Shown here: one piece after another, positions 46,231-52,329 of the stretch
How positions within the stretch are numbered: position 1 is the stretch's first letter
Layout: the number at the start of each line of letters is the position of its first letter
From: Bacillota bacterium
GTDB lineage: Bacteria > Bacillota > Ch66 > Ch109
Reading direction: 5' to 3'
DNA: 64,000 nt
Assembly (NCBI GenBank): GCA_013178275.1
Contig: JABLWZ010000002.1
Span: 171,524-235,523, forward strand
The notes under the pieces: model-generated
Database searches by the model: none
The model's input: only the letters and a program-made list of their open reading frames with translations
Told to the model about the DNA's origin: nothing
Program-made: the position numbers and the translations under genes

Positions 46231-46242
46231 AGATGAAACCAT

Positions 46243-46650
46243 ATGAAAAGGAGTGCTGAAACCTATAAGGCGGTAGAAAAAGCGTTTTGCGCCTACATAA
46301 AAATCGTAATAACCCGTTCGTCACGGGGATATTTCCGCGCCCAATACAAGTATTTCAGCAGGAGCATTTCTTTGGAGGAAGTAGAGGAAATCAACTTATG
46401 CGCCGAAGCGGACATAGACATCACCATTCCTATTTCCAATGGGGACAAGCTGGATGAATATATCGAAAATGAAATCCTTTCTGCTATTATCAGCACTCTC
46501 AATTCAAAGAACAAGCAATTGCTCTACCTGAAATATTACGAGAATAAGACCGACTATCAGCTTTCCCTCATTTTCGGCGTGACGCAGCAGAGCATTACCG
46601 AGCGCAAAAACCGGATTATGAAAAAGCTGAAAAATCGATTTCAGATATGA
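46243..46650 (+). CDS. Sigma-70-like regulator of the conjugative element
   Basis: 135 residues. The C-terminal half is a sigma region 4-type helix-turn-helix (LLYLKYYENKTDYQLSLIFG, VTQQSITERKNRIMKKL). The N-terminal half lacks a clear region 2. Proteins like this control transfer or excision genes in Tn1549/Tn916-like ICEs. GAGAGGAG lies 11 bases before the ATG. Confidence 0.75.
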   Translation: MKRSAETYKAVEKAFCAYIKIVITRSSRGYFRAQYKYFSRSISLEEVEEINLCAEADIDITIPISNGDKLDEYIENEILSAIISTLNSKNKQLLYLKYYENKTDYQLSLIFGVTQQSITERKNRIMKKLKNRFQI

Positions 46651-46727
46651 ACCAGCCATCTTCTATCTAATCCGCGCACCGCCCTTTCCGTGAAAGCTTA
46701 CCACTTTTACGGAAAGGAGGAAAGGGC

Positions 46728-46925
46728 ATGCCGGAAATACTGGATTTAATCGAAGCGGCCCAGCATGGTAACGAGCGGGCAATGGAAACTCTTATTCGAC
46801 AGTTTGAACCACTGATTATCGACAAATCCTGCCTGTTCGGAAAGCTGGACGAGGATTGCAGGCAGCATTTGACGTTGGAATTCATATTGGCGGTACACAA
46901 CTTTGACCTGAAACGATTTGACTAA
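46728..46925 (+). CDS. Small helix-turn-helix protein of conjugative transposons
   Basis: 65 residues. LDLIEAAQHGNERAMETLIR resembles the sigma region 2-like opening of the HTH_16 family found between the sigma-like gene and xis in ICEs. The rest (CLFGKLDEDCRQHLTLEFIL) matches the same family. GGAAAGGAGGAAAGG precedes the ATG. It is followed directly by a terminator. Confidence 0.75.
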   Translation: MPEILDLIEAAQHGNERAMETLIRQFEPLIIDKSCLFGKLDEDCRQHLTLEFILAVHNFDLKRFD

Positions 46926-46933
46926 TAAACTAT

Positions 46934-46971
46934 AAGGCTTGCAGGAAATTTTTTTGCAAGCCTTGTTTTTT
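46934..46971 (+). terminator. Intrinsic terminator
   Basis: AAGGCTTGCA (46934-46943) pairs perfectly with TGCAAGCCTT (46955-46964), followed by GTTTTTTG. It lies 9 bases after the HTH gene. Confidence 0.85.
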
Positions 46972-46972
46972 G

Positions 46973-47015
46973 CCCTGTATTTTTGGGGGCTTTTTTCAAT
47001 GTATAGGGCGAGAGG
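46973..47015 (+). repeat. 43-base repeat, copy 2 (start of the xis leader)
   Basis: Shares CCCTGTATTTT at its left and TTCAATGTATAGG-CGAGAGG at its right with copy 1; the middle differs. Spacing between copies is 785 bases. Confidence 0.7.
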
Positions 47016-47513
47016 GCAAGACAGCTTTCCCCTCACGGTCTTTGACAACTGAATAGGTGTCTTCCGGTACGTTCCCCGTATACCCTGAAAAGGGAAGCCA
47101 GATTGCAGGTACGCCAAGACCACCTGTCCGGCATCAGCCGGATCACAGCCAAGGTATCCATGCCGTCATGGACTAAATAAAGGTAAGGTGCGAGCGATCA
47201 ATACCCGTGCAACAATAAATGTCGGCTGCATTTAAGGTGAAACATACGGAGGGATAATGATACTTCCGTCCAGCCACAGTCCGAGCGTGATAAAACCGTC
47301 GCAGGCAATGGGGATGGCCCGTCAGTATGGGGGGAGGTGAAATTCCTATGAGGACGATCAGCCGACGTCCGCCGGATAAGCCCGTAAAACGATAGAAGCA
47401 AAACAGAAATGCAGGTCAGGGGTGCGCACCTTGGTGCGAGATGTATGCGTATCCAATCATGGCGCGCCCTTGTTGCCTGCATTTTATTTCCCGAGCAGAA
47501 AGGGGCTGATACC
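47016..47513 (+). other. Long untranslated leader before xis, probably structured
   Basis: About 500 bases without a convincing gene. It carries many short complementary segments, for example GCCGGATCACAGCC-type and CGCACCTTGGTGCG at 47423-47436. AAGGTGCGAGCGAT (47185-47198) is the exact reverse complement of ATCGCTCGCACCTT (47739-47752), which lies just after xis. The two arms enclose the leader and xis. Attenuator control of excision is the likely role. Confidence 0.5.
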
Positions 47514-47735
47514 TTGCTGAAAAGCAATGAAGCATATAAGCTGGTCTTTCGGGAATACCCGGATGTGGTCAGTGTGGAGCAAATGTGTGAAATGCTCGGC
47601 GGTATCAGCACAAAAACCGGATATCGCCTTTTGCGACAAAATCAGATCAAGCACTTTAAGATAGGCCGAACGTACAAAATTCCCAAGCTTCATATTTTTG
47701 AATACCTGGCGGTCGCGCAGGAATCCGATGCGTAA
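47514..47735 (+). CDS. Excisionase-like helix-turn-helix protein
   Basis: 73 residues. VVSVEQMCEMLGGISTKTGY, then RLLRQNQIKHFKIGRTYKIP, is the winged-helix pattern of MerR/Xis-type excisionases. TTG 47514 is chosen since AAAGGGG lies 8 bases upstream; longer in-frame starts extend into the leader without a ribosome site. It is 103 bases before the integrase gene, as in other ICEs. Confidence 0.8.
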   Translation: MLKSNEAYKLVFREYPDVVSVEQMCEMLGGISTKTGYRLLRQNQIKHFKIGRTYKIPKLHIFEYLAVAQESDA

Positions 47736-47838
47736 AACATCGCTCGCACCTTTGCAAGATATTTTGGAGCCTGCTACAATAAACCCGTCAATGGTAGGTG
47801 AATATGGACTGTTACTGATTTAAAGGAGGCAAGAATTC

Positions 47839-49314
47839 ATGGTAACAGGACACCTGCGAGAAAAAAACGGCTATTTCCAGATGATCCTCACCTACAAGGA
47901 TATGAACGGAAAGCGCCAAACCAAGTCCGTCAGCACGGGACTTCCCGTCAAGGGGAATAAAAAGCGCGCCGAAGCGATGCTTTGGAAAACCAGGCAAGAG
48001 TTTAATCCCGACACGGCGATGAGCGACAAAAACATGTTATTTGCCGACTTCCTGAACAAATGGCTGCAGGACGTTATCAACAGAGTGGACGCCGACACCT
48101 ACGCCCTTTACGCGTACGACGCCAAAACCTTCATCATCCCTTACTTTAAGAACACCGACGTTACGGTGGCGAAAATAAAGCCGGGGGACATCGAAGGCTA
48201 CTATCAGTACGAGAGAACAGAAAATCGCGCATTGAACACCGCCCTGCTCCAATATCATGAGGTCATCAAGGAAGCCTTGGCCTACGCCGTGGAGCTTGAA
48301 CTGATCCGGGACAATCCGGCCGACAAGGTAAACCCGATCTCCGGGGAGGTGCGGATACTGTTTACCGACTTCCTGCTGGAATGGCTGGAGATGATCAAGC
48401 ACAATGTGGAAATGACCACCTACGCCTCTTACGCTATGTGCATCAAGAGCCGAGTTATTCCTTATTTTAAGGACTTCAAGCTTACCTTGAAGGACGTGAC
48501 GCCGAAGCACATCCAGGACTATTATCAGTACGAGCTGAATGAGAAAGGTTTAAGCGCCTGCACGGTGATCCACCGCCACGCCAACATTCGCAAGGCGTTG
48601 CAGTACGCTTTCAAGGTGGGCCTGATCGCCTTTAACCCCGCCGACCGGATCGAGCGGCCCAAAACCGCAAAATTCGTGGCCAGTATTTACGATGCCGGGG
48701 AATTGGAAGCCTTGTTCGCCGTCGTGAAAAACAAGCCGATAGAGTTGGCCGTTATCCTGGGCGCGTTTTACGGGTTGCGCCGCAGCGAGATCGTGGGGCT
48801 GAAATGGGACGCGATTGACTTTGGAAAAAAGACGCTGACCATCAAGCACACCGTAACCGAGGTAAGGGTGGACGGAAAAGTCATCATCGTGGAAAAGGAC
48901 CGCGCCAAAACCAAGTCCAGCCACCGTACCCTGCCGCTGGTAGAACCCTTTGAAAAGCTTCTCCGGCGGCTGAAGGCGGAGCAGGAGCGCAATCAAAAAG
49001 TATGCGGAAAAGCCTATTGCCGGGAGTATCTCGGCTACATCTACGTGAATGAGCTGGGAGAACGGATCAAGCCGGGCTATATCACCCAGAATTTCGCGCT
49101 CACGCTGAAAAACCACGGTTTGAAGAAAATCCGTTTCCACGACCTGCGCCATAGCTGCGCCAGCCTGTTGTACGCCAACGGCGTCAGCCTGAAAGAGATC
49201 CAGGAGTGGTTGGGGCACAGCGATATTTCCACCACCTCCAACATCTACACCCACCTGGATTTCAGTTCCAAGGTCGCTTCGGCCAACGCCATCATCGGCG
49301 TATATCCCTCCTGA
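47839..49314 (+). CDS. Tyrosine recombinase (ICE integrase) with duplicated core-binding domain
   Basis: 491 residues, about 100 longer than usual. An AP2-like arm-binding domain (1-60) is followed by two tandem SAM-like core-binding domains. Copy A is at about 66-165 (LFADFLNKWLQDVINRVDAD); copy B is at about 174-275 (LFTDFLLEWLEMIKHNVEMT). Both share YAxYAxxxKxxxIPYFK, DxxxYYQYE and NPAD. The catalytic domain has the first Arg in YGLRRSEIVGL, HDLRHSCASLL (H-x-x-R), GHSDISTT and the nucleophile Tyr in SNIYTHLD, so it looks active. An AAGGAGG site precedes the ATG. It probably acts at the tRNA-Leu 171 bases downstream. Confidence 0.9.
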   Translation: MVTGHLREKNGYFQMILTYKDMNGKRQTKSVSTGLPVKGNKKRAEAMLWKTRQEFNPDTAMSDKNMLFADFLNKWLQDVINRVDADTYALYAYDAKTFIIPYFKNTDVTVAKIKPGDIEGYYQYERTENRALNTALLQYHEVIKEALAYAVELELIRDNPADKVNPISGEVRILFTDFLLEWLEMIKHNVEMTTYASYAMCIKSRVIPYFKDFKLTLKDVTPKHIQDYYQYELNEKGLSACTVIHRHANIRKALQYAFKVGLIAFNPADRIERPKTAKFVASIYDAGELEALFAVVKNKPIELAVILGAFYGLRRSEIVGLKWDAIDFGKKTLTIKHTVTEVRVDGKVIIVEKDRAKTKSSHRTLPLVEPFEKLLRRLKAEQERNQKVCGKAYCREYLGYIYVNELGERIKPGYITQNFALTLKNHGLKKIRFHDLRHSCASLLYANGVSLKEIQEWLGHSDISTTSNIYTHLDFSSKVASANAIIGVYPS

Positions 49315-49485
49315 CATCCCTCCAAATCGGGCGGAATGCCAGGTAAATAGGGAGATGAGGGCACTGCAAATATGCGCTAGAATGGTTCATGCGACGGTAT
49401 GCCGGGCGGCAAACAGAAAGGTACCGCAAGAAAAGAAAAAGGCCCTCAAATCCGCTTATACCGCGGCTTTAAGAGCATTGACTTC

Positions 49486-49571
49486 TGGTGCCGATGGCCG
49501 GAGTCGAACCGGCATGGAGGTTATCCAACGGTTTTTGAGACCGCCGCGTCTGCCAATTCCGCCACATCGGC
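49486..49571 (-). tRNA. tRNA-Leu (CAA)
   Basis: On the minus strand this 86-base gene has a perfect 7-bp acceptor stem (GCCGATG with CATCGGC) and an encoded ACCA end. It also has a class II layout with a long variable arm and a T-arm GCCGGTTCGACTCCGGC. The anticodon stem-loop is GCGGT-CTCAAAA-ACCGT, giving anticodon CAA (decodes UUG). It is intact and lies next to the integrase gene. Confidence 0.9.
49533..49565. repeat. 33-base direct repeat, copy 1 (inside tRNA-Leu), candidate att core
   Basis: TTTTGAGACCGCCGCGTCTG and the next 13 bases to GCCAC are identical to 49736-49768. The match resumes for five bases (TCGGC) after one mismatch. It covers the 5' half of the tRNA from the anticodon loop outward. 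Confidence 0.75.
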
Positions 49572-49971
49572 AAGTTTATTTCAATTTCCCTCTCCACATA
49601 ATCCGCCTTTGGAATTTGGAGGGATATGGTGGAGGGATATGAAAAACCATAGAGGCTATTCGATTATCAAGAACTCAGCAACTACGCGGGTTCGGGAGCC
49701 GCCGACCGGTCGAAAAGGGCTCTTCACGCACTGGATTTTGAGACCGCCGCGTCTGCCAATTCCGCCACTTCGGCTGAAAAAACTGCAAAACAAGTATATC
49801 ATCGCCCGGCACCGCTGTCAACGAGGTGCGCTGGCAGGACGGCGACCCTCTGGCGGTATTTTTATCCTGCGGACAATAGAGCGGATTAACTACGCAGTAA
49901 CCGGAAATAAGCCTCCAACATAATATATTAAAGAATTCCACGTTTCTGTCTGAATGGAGGTTTATATAGTC
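49572..49971. other. Region between tRNA-Leu and the ferritin-like gene
   Basis: No protein gene. It contains the tRNA-Leu fragment above and two near-adjacent copies of TGGAGGGATATG (49616-49641 area). Overlapping open frames here are read through tRNA sequence and are not genes. Confidence 0.5.
49736..49774 (-). pseudogene. 5'-half tRNA-Leu fragment (second att-like copy)
   Basis: On the minus strand it begins GCCGAAGTGGCGGAATTGGC and continues to the anticodon loop identically to the intact tRNA-Leu. Beyond the loop the sequence (TCCAGTGCGTGAAGAGC) does not pair with the 5' stem, and no matching acceptor or T-arm follows. It is a tRNA fragment left by recombination at the anticodon loop. 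Confidence 0.7.
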
Positions 49972-51033
49972 ATGAGGAGACTAAGCACCAAAGCCGAGCC
50001 AACCGAAGCGATGCCATCTAAGAAGATAAGAGCCCTTGGCAAGTCGGAGACGGGTGTGCCCTGGTGGCAGACGACGAAGGACGCCGAGCCCCTTCAGGAC
50101 CTGACCGACACCGACGTCACGCCCAGTTCGGAAAGAAGATACGGTAGGCCGGCACCGCCGCCCCCGCCACCTCCCCCGGCGCGTCCAGTCCCGGTCCCGG
50201 TTCCTCCGGCGCCTCCGGCGCCTCCGGCGAGACCAGTACCGCGGCCGATTAAGCCGGTGCCGCAGCCTCCGGTGCTGCCGCCCATGGAAGAGATCATACC
50301 GCCGCCCAGGTCGAGGCCGGTGGTCCCGCCCGTGAGACGGCCGAGGGCGCCCCGGGAAGAAGAGATCATGCCGCCCCAGCCGGCGCCGGTTCCCTGCCCC
50401 CAGGTTCCTGAGGAGATGTCCCTTCTGCGGGAGTGCCTGATCCGGAAGACCAAGTCGATCGAGTTTTACCTGGAGCTGGCGGAAGACATGAAGTGCAGCC
50501 TGAGTGAATTCTTCCTCTGCAAGGCCAAGGACGAGGTAGTGCACTTCAAGCTGCTGCTGGGGATGCTGGGGCACCTCGACCCCGACCAGGCCGACGAACT
50601 GGAAAGCTCCGACCTGCAGGACTGCATGGTCATGGCGATGGACTTCTGCTGTCACCGTTCTCAGGAGATGTGGGGTGAGGAGCGCGCTCCGGAGCACCGT
50701 GGCTGGGAAGAAATGGACGACTGCGACGACGACGATGACGACGATGATGACGACGATGCTCCCGAAAATCGGCGGATGGCCATGAACCGGCCGTATCGGC
50801 GCTACATGCCCTACTACTTCTATCACAAGCCGTTTGAACCCGTTCCCAGCTATCGGGAAGACCTGGCGCGGGCGGTCAGGATGGAGGCCGACATGATAAG
50901 CTTCTACGAGGATGCGGTCTGCCAGGTCGACCACTGCGACATCCGCAACCTCCTGGCCTGCATCATCATGCACGAGAAGAAGGACCTGGCCCAGTTCAGC
51001 CAGCAGCTGATGAAGACCTTTCCCGATTCCTAA
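49972..51033 (+). CDS. Ferritin-like protein with proline-rich and poly-aspartate segments
   Basis: About 353 residues. After a basic N-terminus comes a Pro-rich region (about 50-145, with an eight-Pro run). A helical pair follows (SIEFYLELAEDMKCSLSEFF, AKDEVVHFKLLLGMLGHLD), then an acidic run of 11 Asp near 257-267. A second helical pair comes last (MEADMISFYEDAV, LACIIMHEKKDLAQFSQQL). The E...ExxH-type spacing resembles rubrerythrin-like four-helix di-iron sites split by the acidic linker. ATG 49972 is chosen because GGAGG lies inside the upstream ATG codon context at 49954. Family not recognised; di-iron binding is inferred. Confidence 0.6.
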   Translation: MRRLSTKAEPTEAMPSKKIRALGKSETGVPWWQTTKDAEPLQDLTDTDVTPSSERRYGRPAPPPPPPPPARPVPVPVPPAPPAPPARPVPRPIKPVPQPPVLPPMEEIIPPPRSRPVVPPVRRPRAPREEEIMPPQPAPVPCPQVPEEMSLLRECLIRKTKSIEFYLELAEDMKCSLSEFFLCKAKDEVVHFKLLLGMLGHLDPDQADELESSDLQDCMVMAMDFCCHRSQEMWGEERAPEHRGWEEMDDCDDDDDDDDDDDAPENRRMAMNRPYRRYMPYYFYHKPFEPVPSYREDLARAVRMEADMISFYEDAVCQVDHCDIRNLLACIIMHEKKDLAQFSQQLMKTFPDS

Positions 51034-51057
51034 AATCGAATCCCACCCCTATTAATC

Positions 51058-51095
51058 GCCACCCGGTTAAAGACCGAGGTGGCTTTTGTTTTTTT
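51058..51095 (+). terminator. Intrinsic terminator
   Basis: GCCACC pairs with GGTGGC, with an inner CGGT/ACCG, followed by TTTTGTTTTTTT. It follows the ferritin-like gene by 25 bases. Confidence 0.88.
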
Positions 51096-51130
51096 CCTTA
51101 ATTTATAAATAAAACAAGATAGTAGTATTA

Positions 51131-51159
51131 ATGACCCTGCCTCTCATCTAAGCTATAAT
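51131..51159 (+). promoter_or_regulatory. Promoter of the capA-polA-mutM-coaE-slt operon
   Basis: ATGACC (51131-51136) and a perfect TATAAT (51154-51159) are spaced by 17 bases, 46 bases before the CapA-like gene. Confidence 0.65.
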
Positions 51160-51204
51160 GATAGAAGCGGTCATGGCGCACCCCGGCGCCAGGATGGAGG
51201 AACC

Positions 51205-52329
51205 ATGAGAAGCCTGGAATCGTCGCCCCTGAGAAGACTTCTGCTGCTGGCCCTGGTGCTGGCGGCGCTGACAGCGGGTATCTGGTATCACCTGAGGCCG
51301 GGCCCGGTCCTGGAGGCTGATCGGCCGGCCGTGGTGCATGAGCAGCCCGGTCGGGACGTCAGGCTCAACGCGGTGGGCGATATCATGCTGGGCCGCCACG
51401 TGGGCACCCTGATATCCAGGAATGGGGTCGCTTACCCGTTCGGGAAGCTGGCCGGCCCGATGGCGGACGCCGACTTCACCTTCGCCAACCTGGAAAGCCC
51501 GCTGTCACAGAGGGGGACGCCGCTGGAGGGGAAACCGGTGGAAGTGGTCTTCCGCGCCGACCCGGGGGCGATAGACTGCCTGCCCATGGCGGGGATCGAT
51601 ATCGTGAGCCTGGCCAACAACCATACCGTCGACTACGATTCACCCGCCCTGCTGGACACTATCGAGTTCTTAAAACAGGTCGGGATACGATCGGTGGGAG
51701 CGGGTATAGATATCCAGCAGGCCCGGCAGCCGGTGGTGCTGGAGAAGGACGGCCTGAAACTAGCCTTCCTGGCCTACACCGACCTGGCGGACATCTACTT
51801 CAGCGACCGGGACCGCCGGGCCCCCCGCGCGACCGCCAAGCGGCCGGGGGTGGCTCCCCTGGATGAGAAGATGATGCTGGAAGACGTGGCCCGGGCCCGC
51901 ACCCTGGCCGATCGGGTGGTGGTCTCCCTGCACTGGGGGACCGAGTACCAGGGTATGCCTTCCAGCGGGCAGCAGGTCCTGGCGCACCGGCTGGTCGACG
52001 CGGGAGCGGACCTGATCATCGGCCATCACCCTCACTGGTTCCAGGGGGTGGAGGTTTACAAGGGCCGGGTTATAGCCTACAGCCTGGGCAACTTCGTCAT
52101 GGACCAGAACTGGTCCAACGAGACGCGTGAGGGGCTGTTTCTTCAGGTGGATTTCATGCGGGACGGTACCCTGAAGGCCAGGGTCAGGCCCGTGTTTATA
52201 AACAATTCACAGCCGCAGTGGGTGGAGGGGGAACACCAGCAGCGACTCCTGAACCGGGTGGTCGCGTTCTCCTCGCGTTTAAACACCCGGGCGGCAGTGG
52301 ATAAGGAGTGGGTCGAGTATGGCAGATAA
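51205..52329 (+). CDS. CapA family (poly-gamma-glutamate capsule-type) metallophosphatase
   Basis: 374 residues: a membrane anchor at about 10-28, then a calcineurin-like CapA domain. Motifs: AVGDIMLGRHVG, FANLESPLS, SLANNHTVDYD, SLHWGTEYQ, IIGHHPHWFQGVEVYKG and YSLGNFVMDQ. Members act in capsule or polyglutamate export or as extracytoplasmic phosphatases; no pgsBC genes are nearby. The TAA overlaps the polA start by 11 bases, so the two are coupled. GGAGGAACC precedes the ATG. Confidence 0.85.
   Translation: MRSLESSPLRRLLLLALVLAALTAGIWYHLRPGPVLEADRPAVVHEQPGRDVRLNAVGDIMLGRHVGTLISRNGVAYPFGKLAGPMADADFTFANLESPLSQRGTPLEGKPVEVVFRADPGAIDCLPMAGIDIVSLANNHTVDYDSPALLDTIEFLKQVGIRSVGAGIDIQQARQPVVLEKDGLKLAFLAYTDLADIYFSDRDRRAPRATAKRPGVAPLDEKMMLEDVARARTLADRVVVSLHWGTEYQGMPSSGQQVLAHRLVDAGADLIIGHHPHWFQGVEVYKGRVIAYSLGNFVMDQNWSNETREGLFLQVDFMRDGTLKARVRPVFINNSQPQWVEGEHQQRLLNRVVAFSSRLNTRAAVDKEWVEYGR

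Larger units (their letters stand above)
45880..46242. other. Intergenic region with terminator and repeat
   Basis: Apart from the terminator at 46043-46082 and the 43-base repeat at 46188-46230, it contains a ribosome site GGAGGT (45963-45968). This is followed by a seven-codon frame, GTGTCCTTGCAGGACTACAA then TTAG. That may be a stub of a deleted gene. Nothing else is seen. Confidence 0.4.
46188..49571 (+). mobile_element. Regulation-integration module of a Tn1549/Tn916-like ICE
   Basis: Sigma-like factor, HTH protein, a long leader, excisionase and tyrosine integrase occur in the standard order at the right end of such elements. The integrase gene stops 171 bases before a tRNA-Leu. The conjugation genes at 20.6-26.3 kb may belong to the same element. 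The left attachment site was not found. Confidence 0.75.

Noticed and set aside
47185..47513. Group II intron start (GTGCGAG) in the xis leader
   Set aside because: No domain V hairpin, no intron-encoded protein and no matching 3' end were seen; an ICE leader explains it better.
49399..49923. 174-codon plus-strand frame after the integrase
   Set aside because: It reads through the antisense of tRNA-Leu and the tRNA fragment; not a gene.
49981..50973. 330-codon minus-strand frame opposite the ferritin-like gene
   Set aside because: Arises from the Pro-rich and poly-Asp codons; no ribosome site and no recognisable domain.
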